Below are positions 1-11,864 of a stretch of 64,000 nucleotides of DNA, one piece after another; the stretch's first letter is position 1; each line of letters starts with the position of its first letter. The position numbers and the translations under genes are program-made. The notes under the pieces are model-generated. The model did not search any database. It was not told the DNA's origin and worked only from the letters and a program-made list of their open reading frames with translations. This stretch comes from Exophiala sp. HKRS030 (lineage: Eukaryota; Ascomycota; Eurotiomycetes; Chaetothyriales; Herpotrichiellaceae). The stretch covers positions 434,001 to 498,000 of the forward strand of contig JAHWDD010000007.1 of the NCBI GenBank assembly GCA_023897205.1. The letters run 5' to 3'.

Positions 1-1276
1 TAACCCTGAAGAGTCAATGGCTACCATATCGGGAGGAGTTGGTAGGCTTAGGTCCATAGAACCTCCTCGGCCAAAAAGAGACTTTGGAGAGATGGTGCCT
101 ATTGAAGGCTGTACCATTTCGTTAAAGCTGGCCATGAGCTCCATACTCACAGGGCTATTGACCATCGCAGCTTGATTTGCGAGACTGCCTGTCCACATTG
201 GCGCGACAGAGCCTACAGCCTGTTGCATTGCACCAATAGTTGGATGACCGGAGAGTTCGTTCAAACCATTAGGACTGTTAGTGCTCATAGCTGAAGGTGA
301 AGAATCGTCGATTGCGTTCTCATTGGCCTGTGCGAATGTCATTTGGTTCTCGAATCCCTGAGCCATCCAATCGAAGGCTGCATCGTCGTCTGTCAAGGCT
401 TGCGACGCAGACATCCCTCCAAACAATTGGTGGAAGTGCATATTTGAACCATCTAGGCCTCCGCCTGATACGTGCAAGGCATGAGGATTGATAGTATCGC
501 CATGGTCAGTTGGCATGTCTAAGGAGCCAAGGTCAAACTCTGCTCCGAAGCCACCAAATGGCGGCGCAGTGCGCAGACCACTGGAGAGGTCGATGGGAAG
601 GCCAGTTTCAAGCTTTGGCAGATCAAATGGATGATGATTTATTGAGGCAGACCGGTAATGAGAGCCTTGGAAACCTCCAATCATACTCATACTGCTATGA
701 TGATGGTGATTTGGCACGACCTGGCGACCATTAGCTCCGATGGAGTTAGCCAACATGCCCAGAGTTGCAGAATCAACGTGACTGAGGGTATTCGCTCGAG
801 GTCTCATTGTCGCTGGGCCGCTTGTCGTTGAGTTCTTACGAACACGACCGTTTGCGACGCCAGCAACACTTTCACGCCGACTGCCCCGCGGGCGCGAGGC
901 GGGTGTAGTTGAGGAGTGTAGCTTTTGCTGATGCCGAAGGAGTAAATCACGTCGGGCAAAACATCGTGTACATTCTGGGCACTCAAATGGTTTCTCCTTT
1001 GTATGAGAGCGCTCGTGACGCTTCAAGTGTTCCAGCCTCGCAAAGGATCGTGTACAGGTGATGCATACATGGGGCCGAGGCTTGTCAGTCTTCGGGGGAG
1101 GATGTTTCGGGGCTTCTGGCCCATTTGGGGTGCTTGTAGCCTTGTTCGACGGCAGTTCAGCACCTGTACTGGGTAAGAATGACGAGCGTACAATTGCGTA
1201 TCTGACCATATCACTTACCCGTGCCCGATGATGGGCCGTCAGTCATTTCATTGGCATGAGCTTCTTCCGCCGCCAT
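1..1276 (-). CDS. C2H2 zinc-finger transcription factor, Adr1-like (3' end beyond window)
   Basis: Likely nuclear DNA-binding regulator. Two exons: 1219-1276 and 1-1163, separated by a 55-base intron (GTAAGT donor, TACAG acceptor); the frame stays open for 407 codons to the window edge. About 50 residues in, two adjacent C2H2 fingers begin, with the features FARLEHLKRH and, after the linker HTKEKPFEC, CFARRDLLLRHQQKLH. This spacing and the RRDLLLRHxQKLH ending are typical of the Adr1 type of paired fingers. The rest is low-complexity, rich in Ser, Asn, Gly and Met, with a His run. The start at 1276 follows from the exon-1 reading MAAEEAHANEM and the splice phase. The C-terminal part, where a fungal transcription-factor domain could sit, is missing, so the target cannot be named. 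Confidence 0.85.
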
Positions 1277-2600
1277 GCTTGTAGCCTTGATACTTTGCCC
1301 CTTTTCGCCCATGGCAGCCGCTTGCTATACCGCACGACTGAATCAGGGTATCCCAGGCACACTGACCAAGGCCAACAGGCCAGAGTAAGTAGTCTAGCGA
1401 GGAAAACCTAGCTGCCGTACATCCACAGGCCTTCTTGCTCACTCAGAGTATGCGCCGGTTCTTTGGTGGGTAGAAGGTATCCGATTAATTCTCGACTTCC
1501 TTTTATACAGGCGACCGTTATGCCATGTAGTACTACCTGTGTGGTTGCTGACCGGTAACCCGCGACAAAGACCTTCACGGAGTGGGAAGTCCAGACAGAC
1601 TTAGATTCGTTCAAAGACAAAAGGGAACTGTACAAATTTCGGGTCGGACGTGGTTGAACTGAGTCTGGAGACAAGAGGCAATAGTACACAAGAAGTTGGA
1701 TCTGATCGCTTGCCTGAGAAACTTTAGTATACTTCTCAACCTCCGTACGAATATTGAAGCGACCTCGCAACAGAAGCACACAACCACGAATGCGACGACT
1801 TACCTCGAGCGAACAGCATTGACAGGTGGATGAGTATGAGGTACAAGAAGTCAACAGCCGGGGCGGAGATGAGTACTCGGGATACAGACAAATGCGAGCA
1901 ATACGGCAGCACCGTCCAAGCTTGGAACGTCACAGGTGGGTGGAAGTCAGCGGTGGTTGGCGCAGGACTTTGCTAGGGTCGCAGTAGAGGGACGGCAGGA
2001 TTGGTAGGGGACCAGGTCGTAGGTCGAGGCCTGTCGTTCTGGAAAGGTGTCGGTCAGTCGGCTGCAGGCCTGAGAAGCTGTCAATAGGCGGAAGCCTGAA
2101 AGGCCGAGAAACGCGGCGTGCGCAAGTCTGGGGTATAGATTTGAGCGCACTCAGTGGTCGAGTCCTCAAGTCGAAGTCGCAGACTGGTGGGTGAGCGGGG
2201 AATGATGACGGCCGGCGCGGGCTTGAACGAGAGATTTCTGTAGACGGGGAAGACGTATGGTCAGGCGAGGATGAAGGAGCAGAATAAGCGCAGTCTGAGA
2301 AGAATGTCTCGTATGCGAAGAGAACAGGGTTTTCTGGAAAAATATGTTGTGACTGTGAAAAGAAGAACAAGGTGTGCACAGTGTTACAAGCCGTGCAGAG
2401 GCCAAAGACCCTCTGCGAAGTGGTTGACGTTCATTGCCGCTTGGGGCTTGGAGGGGGTGAAGGATTTACAATCCACAGCGGGCGCTTGCCGCAATCACAG
2501 TTACCCCGTGGGTCGCTTGCGCCAGGGTATGGAGTTAGGGGGGCCACAGGGCCACTAGGCGCCTAGCAAGAGGTCACTACAGGGAGGCTTGCCTGAAATG
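1277..2600. other. Upstream region of the C2H2 factor gene
   Basis: This stretch lies 5' of the minus-strand C2H2 factor and probably holds its promoter and a long leader. Minus-strand frames of up to 149 codons are open here, but they overlap each other, show no recognisable motif and have no matching splice signals. I do not support a gene. Confidence 0.5.
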
Positions 2601-5600
2601 TCTAGCCTAAATGGAGTAGTGCCTGTGAGGCTTTGCTGGAGGTTTGGAACCAAAGGTGCCCCGTGCCCCATGTGCCTGCACCAGCCTAAATAGAACACCC
2701 ACCAACTCACAGGGCCTAGTGATTATTGCGAGGGTACGGATACAGTAGAATCCAAAAACCTCCTGCCGCCGCCGCTGCCGTCTTCCGTTCGCAGGCTGAT
2801 GCACACAAATCCTGGAAGATCTCTATCAAGTATTTGAATCGTACTCGGACCTGATATTTTGCTCACCTTAAGCAGAGAGATAGTCGTATGGTAGCACAGG
2901 ACCGCTGATACATAGAGGTAGTATCGCTGGAGCAGGGGCAATAGCTAAGAAATCACCAGGCTCCGCTGTTCACAGGGATCAAGCGATCAATTTCAAGTGA
3001 AAGATGCTCCTTCGCTCCACCGTCGTGAAGCACTTTTTGTTGGTGAAGGTGGTATTATTATTACTACCGCCATTATTATCATTATCATCATTGTACGGAG
3101 TACGGAGTACAGGTGCAGGAACAATGGGACCCGGCGGATCCTGCCTTCAATGGCTAACAGGCTTCTCAACAATTCCGGACTCAATACTGTATTCAATCTC
3201 ACCTACATGTTCATGCAGCATGCCCAGCACAAGCGACCCCATGAAGTACATGCGACGGAAGACTTGTGTCCAGCAGAGAAACACTCGATATACCAATCCA
3301 CTTCTTTACTAGTCTGATCCGACTGCCTGCAGTGCCATTCAGGTGCTGCATGGTGTCACATCACCCAGAACCAGGCCGTGTACTCGACCAGGCCCTGATT
3401 CCCAGCTCGGGACTCCCATCGACGGAGACAGTTAAAGTTCCATGTATATCATGGCTGGGAAGCCACTAAGATCAACCTCCGGACTGTCAACATACAATAG
3501 CCATTGTCTATCAATTTTGCGTGAGACGTCAGCTAATGCCAAAGTAGCCTCCAAAGATCTGCTTTGAGATCTGCCTGTCAACGGCTGAACGACATCGGAA
3601 ATGCTCACCAGAACAAAGCATTCGTTCATATGCCTCCCACGCCTAGTAAAACTACTCTGCTACTCTCCTCGATCGACTACTTTCCAAACCTGTAAAATGA
3701 CCCTATACTTCAGCACTTCTAGCCTAGACTGGTAGGCCGTCGTCTTCTTGTCCCGAGGTCCGGTAACGCGCACCAGTAACAACCCCGGTGTGCGACTAGG
3801 TCCAAGCTCTCCTCGACTTCTTGTGTGGCCGCAAGGGAGCTCGTCTTCCAAATCTCGATACCACTGGTTGCTCATGTTTGTCGCACACAGCTATCTCGAC
3901 ATTGGCATCAGGCAACCTGGATTACCCATTGAGAATTCCGTGTTACTACAACCTGAGGGCCTCTCAGTTTTCCGAGTGAATTTAAGTCGACCAAAAGAGT
4001 AGGAAGTATCACTACACGAGTAGGCAATCCGCGGCGATCTTGAGAATTTTTAAGCCGTTTCCAGGCACGCCACTACTTCATGTCCTCTTGCCTGAGTGTG
4101 CATAAACAAATTTTCATAGCAATTAGGTAAGACGCAAGCAGTCGTCTCCTCGAGAATGAAGTTGCGAGTCATCTCTGTGCGTGTCTCGCTCAACGGACTG
4201 TGGTTGCCACTCTCGAGCCACCCGCGTGCATGAATGCAGATCCCAACAATCAGGAAAGATGCCTCAGACGGATGTTCACAGCACCCATGTCATAGGCACA
4301 AGACACCGATGGCCTTAGCACAGGCCGGTGAGGGCCCGAGTGTCCCTGCTGAAACCCACAAAACTCTGTGCAAACCTGGGGAGGTCATGAGACGGCTCCT
4401 CCAGGGAGGTGAATCAACTACCCCCACAGCCGGCACTCGTATCCTTGTCTACGGGCTTGCCTTGCTCTTCTAACGCGATCAGGGTTGGGTGGTACTCATC
4501 GCTTCTGGCTCTGCGATGCTCCAGCCCAACACTCAGCGGAGCGCACTGGCATCGGCCGAGAGTAATGTTTTTTTGCAGTAGCATTGGCTATTATTTCAAC
4601 ATTTCCAAAAAAAAACCCGTGCTTATCTTGCACTGGCCTTGTACCAAAGACTCGCTATGCATAAGACACGCACGGTGCACGAGTGAACCACCAGAGTATT
4701 TCTGTATGTCGCCGCGCTTACGGCAACAAAAACCCTTCGAGGCGAAGTAGACGAGATGGGTCAGCTTACGTGAAGTGTCCCAATTGTTTTGTGCTTGTTA
4801 CATCGGACGGCACCATCTTAAGGTACCTCCGGAACGCTGGCTTGTCGGTCTGATGGTGCTCTGGCAAGTTGGCAGTTCCCAGACGTACCTGTGCTTGCGC
4901 ATCCTCTGACTACGATGGGAAAAGTTCACACATCGCCGAGGGACCAATATGCTGGTGACAAACTCGGCATGTACATAGTGCGAAGTACATTAGCTTTCTA
5001 AGGGACCAGCTTCCGCCGAGACTATCCATCTGCACCGAAGACGACATTCGCGCGGTTTGTGAATATACCCAGCCAACGGTCTTTTCTGCCACTGGTGCGT
5101 TGCTTCGCGATACAAAGCACAAGTATTGACTGGAGTTGATGAGTGGACTCGCATCGAAGATGGCGTCAGTGCTAGACCCATCTTCTCTGCGATCGAATGT
5201 TCCTATCAGTATATTTGGTCTGCCCTCTTCATGTGGCTTTCGTTTCGAGTGCACCTGACTCGGCTCCCTGCCTGACTCGTACACACTGAGATTGACAAGA
5301 ACGACGACTACTCGGACTCGACTTGGTAGCTCCACGAAAACTCAGTCGGAAACCACTCTACTATTGTCCAGTCAATTTGTGTCGAGACGAGTACATTTTG
5401 CCACGAGGTACGGCCGACACTCGTACGAATACTTTCAATGATGACGTTCCCACGGTCATGGCCAACCCTCCCACAGAGGAAATATCATGGCTATCGTCAG
5501 CCAGTCTGCGTAGATCAAGTTGGCAAGGTTTTCAAATCGGCAGACGTATCCGTTTAAACTAAGCATGGTCCTCACAGTAGTCGTCTTGCTATCGACAATT

Positions 5601-7404
5601 TGATATCTGCCCGCACGTCGTCCATGATACTGCGTCTGTTGGATGCGAAGGCCAGCCGCGTGTTCATGCACAAGTACCTCGCGCCAAAAGTATTTTCAGA
5701 CGGCCCGGGGAACTTCAATGGGACCAGCTCTCAAAGTATAATCCTCGCAGGGTATACTCCGTCCGTCGTCCGTATCGTTTGCATGCATGGCACCCCTTGG
5801 CTCCTCATCTCGTAAGGGGACTTAGAGGCGGGTGTGGAGGGGCTGGACTCACTAAAATGCCTATCTAAAGCCAGGATTTCCACAGAGGGGCACTATCGCA
5901 ATTCGTATCGGGAGACCATCGCCATGCACGCGATGCCGCCAGACGAGTTCAGTGAGTGGACTTACTGTATATCGGGTTCTCCACCGGCTCTCCTGACCCA
6001 ACACCTGTCACAGTACTCGTCCCCATACAAGGCTGGGAGAACGGTAAAAACCCGCTGAAATTCCGCTGCACGGAATCACGGCAGTGCTTCGCGCCAGACT
6101 TAGCTAAAACCCCACGAGTAAGGTGCCTTTGATGTTTGCCGTCCTCGCGTTCGCCTGGTAACCCCTCAGACTGTGTTATGTGAGGCCTTTGCATGTACGA
6201 GTACGAGTAAGCACCGTGCCAGTGTACCACTCCTCAGGCCAGAATACAGCGACTACAAGTCGTTGGATGAGGGAAAGTCGCCGAGTGGTATAGTACGCTA
6301 CTCGAAAATCTGGTCTGCACAGATCAGTTGGCTTCGCATCGGATCGGCACAAACGGCTTCTGCTGCCGTCGGCTGAAGGGACGAGAACACGAAAAGCAAC
6401 CCACGCGTGTGTCTAGCCGGCGATCGAGAGCCTAGACGTGGATGAGGAAGATACGAGCACTGGCGTCCTCGAATAGTGAAGGCATCCCACCATCGATCAT
6501 CTGTCGCCAACTGCTGCCGATCCAGACAGAACCACGCAGAATATTTCTCGTCTACGCTTTATTGCAGTAGCTTAGCATGATTGTTCGGTTCACAGAGGAT
6601 CGTCTACAGCGCGACGAGGATACTCGCGGGGAGAACAAAGCACACGCGCCATCCATATCCCATCGCATTGGCTGATGAGGTCAAGTATTTGTGATAAACT
6701 CGTCCTGTCGGGATACCAGCGGCGGGCTTCCTGGATAGAGACTGGGCCGTCCTGCAATACTGTCCTGGGGTACCCTGGCCTGGCCACCTACTCTCAGCCT
6801 CGACTGGCGCTTTCCATATTCCATGTTCGCCGCCACGGGTGCTGCTACGCTCGTTGTTCCTCGAGACAAGGTTCATTGCCGGCACGAGTTGCTTTGTCGG
6901 ACATTTCATTCACCCCTCAGATGCAATGACCAGTCACCAGTAGTGCAAGCAGGAGAATCCTCAACGCCTCGGACAGGACTGTGTTCTACGAATCCAGCAC
7001 GGCGTGTCGCGAGGCCGCGCAACATTGGGGTTAAAACGCAGTCCTAGGCTTCTCGTATTCGATGTTGCAAAAACGCCCGAATGGCCAATCGAAAGCTGAT
7101 GGCTTTCAACAGGATTTAGGTCTAGACCGGGACGAGTGTGTCTTGTTCTGCATCCCCCGGTTTCGCCATGTCTGCATAGCCTACAGAAACACCTCTCAGC
7201 TATTCCTCTTAGCTCCTGCAAGGGAGCTGCGGGGATAAGGGAGGGATAGAACTTGAGTTCTGATATCACCCTGGGGAGTTGAGGTTGTTGTAGTCACCTG
7301 TCGCTCAGTTTTTGAGGCATGTGCAAATTATACAATCTGCCTACGAGGTGGATGTTCGTATGCATGTCTATGAAACAATGCTTGAGGGATGACATAAGAA
7401 AAAA
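2601..7404. other. Gene-poor stretch of about 4.8 kb
   Basis: No protein family, tRNA or transposon protein is recognisable. The longest frames (for example 4910-5335 minus) start without ATG and look unstructured. Two short minus frames with true ATGs (3660-3875 and 3432-3629) have somewhat protein-like composition but no link I can support. Positions 3050-3092 are rich in ATT/ATC triplets, followed at 3093-3110 by a doubled GTACGGAGTAC motif. A GTACGAGTAC-type motif sits near 6195. Base composition is similar to the flanks, so massive RIP is not evident. Confidence 0.5.
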
Positions 7405-7681
7405 CTACTTGACGGATCTCACCATCGGAATATTTCCCTTTTCTTCCTCTCGATGGATCTCTAACTGGTGAGCGGTGGCGTTCATGATGCGCCCCCCAAA
7501 GTCTCCATCTGCACCTGGCCTGCCCTTTTTGGCGATAGCTGTTCCATTGTGGTTGTTTCGTTGGGAATGATCACCGTTGAGTAAATACGACAGTGGCGCT
7601 GGGACTTTTATTGCTTGGCTGTCTACTGTGCGGTAGTGCAGGTTGTCGATGTAAATGTGACGCCAGAGAGAGGATGAACAC
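7405..7681 (-). CDS. Probable terminal exon of an unrecognised gene
   Basis: After an AATAG acceptor at 7682-7684, the minus strand is open for 91 residues to a TAG at 7405-7407. The peptide looks genuinely coding, for example WRHIYIDNLHYRTVDSQ near its start and EIHREEEKGNIPMVRSVK at its end. In-frame TAA just upstream of the acceptor means it cannot begin earlier by simple extension. Phase requires a preceding exon leaving two bases. A GAGTAC-site donor about 150 bases upstream would fit and would join it to the frame continuing from the gene at 8164-8856. I do not recognise the family. It may be part of a real gene or of a relic. Confidence 0.35.
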
Positions 7682-8163
7682 CTATTTTAGGGTGCCCTAT
7701 TTGATACTGTAAATACTGTACAGTAGGCATGAGACGACGGACGTCCGAATGAACCCTGGAAGTAGAGTGTCCTTGTGTGATTTCTGACCACACAATCCGT
7801 ACGCTGTCATTCTATTCGAGACGAATCCTCCGTACGATAAATACTTAGGTACTCTTTCGGTCCCGGATCCGGGTGGGAATTTTGGTTCGCCAAATCCAAG
7901 GTGCACCATAACAATCCTCCAGGTGATACGATGTGCCTTCGAGACCATCGAGCAGCCATGAAACAGGAGGCCTTTGTAAGTGATCTGATGACCAACATTC
8001 TACTGTTCTTCTGTCTGGGAAAGTGCTTTCTCTTGAACGTCAGATGTCTGATCACACCCTGGTCGCTTACTATATCACCTTGCAACTCTTGTAGTAGTAT
8101 TCGACACTGTTCAGGCCTCGCTCTCCGACGACCCGGGTACGCAAAGTAACATACTTGCCTTGT

Positions 8164-8856
8164 CTACCCTGGAGAGAGGGTGAAATTCTCCTTGTTCCGG
8201 GCGCCACGTTTCAAGATCTTCTTCAGGGGAAGTCGTAAAGCATGATCGAGCCCAATGCCCAGAAGGTTCTTCCTGAGCGTTCCGCCACGCGAGATATTGA
8301 GGACGTTCTCGTCGACTGTCGCCCGGTCCCGGTCATATTCGCATTGGTAATACTCGTAAACTTCGTCCTCATCCCACTTCATCTCTAGCTCAAGAAAAAG
8401 TTCAGAGAGGATTTTGGTGTCCATGGTGGAGACCGAGCGCATGACCAAACATGGAGAATGGGCCGCCCGATGGCTTCTCTCGTTGCTGGGAAAGATATAG
8501 AGTAGGTTCATTAAAGGTTGTGGCGGGTTTGCCCGGGCGAAGCCATGGCACATCCTCCCAACATAGGACCAGGAGTCGTCCGCTAGGTAGCTGATGAAGA
8601 TGTTATACGGCTTCGATAGGTTCGTAGACGAAGTCAAGGTTGGTCCATTCGCACCACTCTTTGGCAGTGTGCTGGAATTCTCTCTGCTGGAAGCTGTTTC
8701 CGCCAGTATTACCAACGTCCAACTCTTGGCCTGGTTGCCATGGACTGCATCAATGTCCTGTCTGAGGACTTGCAAGAGACGGCCGTCATTGATGACTGCT
8801 GGACCTTCAGCGGTGTTTGGGTTTGCGACGACTCCGGGTGGGACAGAGATCGCCAT
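8164..8856 (-). CDS. Hypothetical protein, possibly prematurely stopped
   Basis: An ATG at 8856 opens 230 codons to a TAG at 8164-8166. The product is hydrophilic, with an acidic patch (ELEMKWDEDEVYEYYQCEYD) and a basic end (LKKILKRGARNK); there is no signal peptide or membrane segment. Family not recognised. The same frame stays open for another 118 codons after the TAG, down to a TGA at 7807-7809. The TAG may therefore be a recent stop inside a longer gene rather than the true end. No good donor precedes it that would splice it out. An alternative upstream ATG lies in another frame (MSDLPEDGLDAEK, near 8900), hinting at an unresolved 5' exon. Confidence 0.45.
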   Translation of the reverse strand: MAISVPPGVVANPNTAEGPAVINDGRLLQVLRQDIDAVHGNQAKSWTLVILAETASSRENSSTLPKSGANGPTLTSSTNLSKPYNIFISYLADDSWSYVGRMCHGFARANPPQPLMNLLYIFPSNERSHRAAHSPCLVMRSVSTMDTKILSELFLELEMKWDEDEVYEYYQCEYDRDRATVDENVLNISRGGTLRKNLLGIGLDHALRLPLKKILKRGARNKENFTLSPG

Positions 8857-9401
8857 GGTTGTGAGCGGTGTGTTTCTCAGCGTCGAGGCCGTCTTCTGGT
8901 AAGTCGGACATGGCGGTAGCCTCGCCACCGAGTCGGTTGCCCATTGTGGCTTTGGTCTGAGAACGACATTGACTGATTAGAACGCTAACTAGCATCCTCA
9001 ATGACAATCGGCTGCTACGTACATCAGACGACTGAGAGATGAGCTTGGACCTTGTATTGTCCTTGCTGAATGACTGAATTGGACTGACCGAAGAGTGATG
9101 TGATATAGTCGTTGTCCAACGCAAGTACCGGAACCTAGGGTCCAACAGAACCGGAGAGGCTAGATTCATGCCGCACTGTCTCCCCAGTGAGTCGTGTCGA
9201 GTTCATCGAGATATCGGGCGTGATGACTTTGCTCTCTGCCATGTTTAACACGACTCCATTACGCACACACTTGCATACATGAAGAGCGCCGCACCCCTTG
9301 TTCGACATCGATAATTGAAATCTGGCTAGAACAACCATGTCTTGATTGCTCGTTGGGCTTCGGAGTCGGTGTCCATGGTAATTCAGTAGAGCAGGATTCC
9401 C
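8857..9401. other. Spacer between the hypothetical gene and POT1
   Basis: Both flanking genes are on the minus strand, so this holds the POT1 3' end and the upstream region of the hypothetical gene. A 45-codon frame from an ATG near 8943 may be a 5' exon of that gene. Nothing else is supported. Confidence 0.4.
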
Positions 9402-11345
9402 TCATATTGTCGTCCCAAACAAGCGAAACATTCTGTCATATCCCGAGGTGTTGTGCACGGGGTTCTCGACATCTCTGACAGGCAATCCGTATTCTTTAAT
9501 GAGACATTCGAAGGGTCTGGCTCTCGGCCTGAGCGTCGATGTCATCGCGTTGCTATCTTCTTCTTTACTCTCCTGCAGGTCTCCCCATAGATGGAAGAGC
9601 TTCTCTTTAAGCGCCGCGAGCTGTTGGGCGTTCTCTTTATCCTGCAAATTGCAGGCACTCATGTTCAACAGAAATTCGCCGTCACTCGCGGCAACTAACA
9701 CTTCCATTCGCGTGGGCTGTCCATTCACACTCGCAGGTTGTCTAGCATCCTCAACTAGCAGGACGAAGCGCCACTCCCATGCCAGCCTGTCTCCAGACAG
9801 CTGTGTCAGATCCATGCTGGATAAATCCTCCTCATCTTCCTCATCCGACAAGAGATCATAATCGGGGTTTCTAGGGACGGCAAAGTCTGCAATATTGTCG
9901 GGGTAAAAGTCCACAACGCGCACATGTAATTTGTATTTGCAATTCTGAAAAGGTAGGTGATAAGAGTTGCCCTGGAGAGTTTTGCGAAGCAATATATCTG
10001 GATCGAGAATGTCGGAAATGGATTTGCGAGGAACTTCGTATGCATTGCATCGGACGTTGCTGTTCAGCATTCTATCGCCTTTACTTTGGATCTGTGTTAT
10101 TGGAGCCTCTCCATTGACAGGCTCAGCTTTCGTCTTGTTCTTTTTCCGGTTTCGATGCTTCGTCTTCTTTGTTTTTTGTGCTCCTTCTGCCTCCTTTGGT
10201 TCTTCTACTTTTCTCTTTTTCAGGATCTCGAGCGGAGACCAATAAAATGGTTTGCCTTCAGCCTTCGCCTGTTGAGCGTATTGGTGCTTCCGAGAAATGA
10301 GTGCTTTCATACGTTCATCTTCTTTTGTTGGCTGTATCACTTTTATGTTGATAAGCTCAGAGTTGTATTTTTCGGTGTGACACACTCCTTCGAGTTTAGC
10401 TTGGTTCTTGTCCATTTTAATGTGGACATTGCGAAGAAACACCAGGGAACCAGGCTTAACTTCTCTTCTCGCTACCCCCGAATGGGGTGCCCAAAGTATG
10501 ATATCTAGCGTCATCTGTCCCCAAGGCCCGGGCCACTGTTTCTCCGAGGAGTCATTGATGTATCCATATTCATCACCATCCAGGCCGAGTGTCTCGACTC
10601 GATGCTGTCTGTTGTACAGAGCTTTGTGCGTAGAGTAGTCGGTTACCTGGAGGTGGGTTTCTTCAAAATTCTCGTTGAAATGAATTTTACGAACTTCTCC
10701 TAGGATATCAGCAAATTTGTGGGGGAAGACATCCTTGATCAGCCGGAACTTCCCAGGCAGATTCAATACTTGAGCGCTGTCGTGCTCCGCCGGGGCCTGG
10801 ACCTGGGCCTGCATATCGGTTGCTGTGGGCAGATTGCCCCAGCTGATGGAATCTTCGCTTGCTGCAATGTACTTGGCATATTTGATTTCGGCCTCACTTG
10901 GAACATTGTCTGCAGGAAACGTCGGTCCGGTGCCAGTTGTGTAACAGTGTGCTTTGTTCTTCACATCTTCGGTGGAGAGTATCTCTCGGACACGCATTAC
11001 AGGAAGAACAAACCACACCGTGGATGGGTTGGAAACTCCAAGGACCGCCCCGCCGTTCTTGATGGTCTTGATATTGCGCAGTATAACGACATCACCCTGA
11101 TGCTGAAGCTTAGGCAGTCTAGGTAAAGTCTTGGTGAAGAAACGGAACTTCATGCCATTTCTGTCCGTCCACCAAGGATCATGTAGTGTGAACGTGAGCA
11201 TGTAGTCACCCGTCCTTGTTTGCTTAGGAGCAAAAAAGTCGATACAGACGCCAATGACATTGTATGCTTGATTGGTGTCTAATTTGTTCAAGGCTTCGGT
11301 CAAGGAAATGAAGTTATGGGGGATTGGCACCGGTTCTACCTCCAT
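9402..11345 (-). CDS. pot1: Protection of telomeres protein 1 (POT1)
   Basis: POT1 binds the single-stranded G-rich telomere 3' overhang, caps the chromosome end and controls telomerase access. The reading frame is unbroken for 647 residues with no intron, close to the usual fungal length. I chose the ATG at 11345 (MEVEPVPIPHNF); the frame runs further upstream but without an ATG. Residues about 8-150 form the first OB fold (Telo_bind): LTEALNKLDTNQAYNVIGV, then FTLHDPWW and VVILRNIKTIKNG. A second OB-like stretch follows at about 190-340. A lysine-rich linker (KKTKHRNRKKNKTKA) at about 400 may be a nuclear signal. The C-terminal part (FECLIKEYGLPV) matches the conserved tail of fungal POT1. 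It shares a 519-base divergent upstream region with importin alpha. Confidence 0.9.
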   Translation of the reverse strand: MEVEPVPIPHNFISLTEALNKLDTNQAYNVIGVCIDFFAPKQTRTGDYMLTFTLHDPWWTDRNGMKFRFFTKTLPRLPKLQHQGDVVILRNIKTIKNGGAVLGVSNPSTVWFVLPVMRVREILSTEDVKNKAHCYTTGTGPTFPADNVPSEAEIKYAKYIAASEDSISWGNLPTATDMQAQVQAPAEHDSAQVLNLPGKFRLIKDVFPHKFADILGEVRKIHFNENFEETHLQVTDYSTHKALYNRQHRVETLGLDGDEYGYINDSSEKQWPGPWGQMTLDIILWAPHSGVARREVKPGSLVFLRNVHIKMDKNQAKLEGVCHTEKYNSELINIKVIQPTKEDERMKALISRKHQYAQQAKAEGKPFYWSPLEILKKRKVEEPKEAEGAQKTKKTKHRNRKKNKTKAEPVNGEAPITQIQSKGDRMLNSNVRCNAYEVPRKSISDILDPDILLRKTLQGNSYHLPFQNCKYKLHVRVVDFYPDNIADFAVPRNPDYDLLSDEEDEEDLSSMDLTQLSGDRLAWEWRFVLLVEDARQPASVNGQPTRMEVLVAASDGEFLLNMSACNLQDKENAQQLAALKEKLFHLWGDLQESKEEDSNAMTSTLRPRARPFECLIKEYGLPVRDVENPVHNTSGYDRMFRLFGTTI

Positions 11346-11864
11346 CGCTGTCACCGGATGTCGTCGCCTAGCACAGTCCCCTGGCGAAGTCCCCAAGATC
11401 GTCGCGTCCTTGTAACATGTGCAGTTGGCTTGTATGGTCCGCGCACCTAGTCAGGGCTACGCGCGATTCATGCAGGCTTTCTGGACATTGTCTAGGTGTA
11501 CAATACATGATCGAAGTCTGAAACATGGACGTGAATACGGTCGTCTCATCAGGACGCGACAGTCTCGGCACGCGGTGTCACGTGTTCACTAGTTCTTGCC
11601 AAGGCCGATCTAGCGGAATCTGAATATGAGCAAGTGGCATGTCCTGAAAAGAGCCACTGCGTCTTTGCACTGAGACTTGCATCTTCAAGTAATTTGCCCA
11701 CTACCCGCACTGGGCGCATTCTCATCGCTGTCATTCTCAATACAAACAAATTCTGTTGATCCTTATTTGTTTGCCCTCATCCTCAACGCTCGAGGCAAAC
11801 TCATATCTAACACGGCTGTGAACCGCCCGTTGATCTTGTGCCTATCCCTGAGACGTCATTCATC
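11346..11864. promoter_or_regulatory. Shared divergent promoter, POT1 / importin alpha
   Basis: The two ATGs lie 519 bases apart on opposite strands, so both promoters must fit here. I see no clear TATA box. Small frames in this stretch are not convincing. Confidence 0.6.

Noticed and set aside
1408..1854. Minus-strand frame of 148 codons upstream of the C2H2 factor
   Set aside because: No recognisable motif, Ser/Cys-rich composition and overlapping rival frames; more likely leader or promoter.
4910..5335. Minus-strand frame of 141 codons in the gene-poor stretch
   Set aside because: Starts without ATG, has no domain and no matching splice signals. Kept only as part of the region description.
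9957..10508. Plus-strand frame of 183 codons
   Set aside because: It lies entirely antisense to POT1, is full of Phe/Leu/Cys from reverse-reading, and has no start context or motif.
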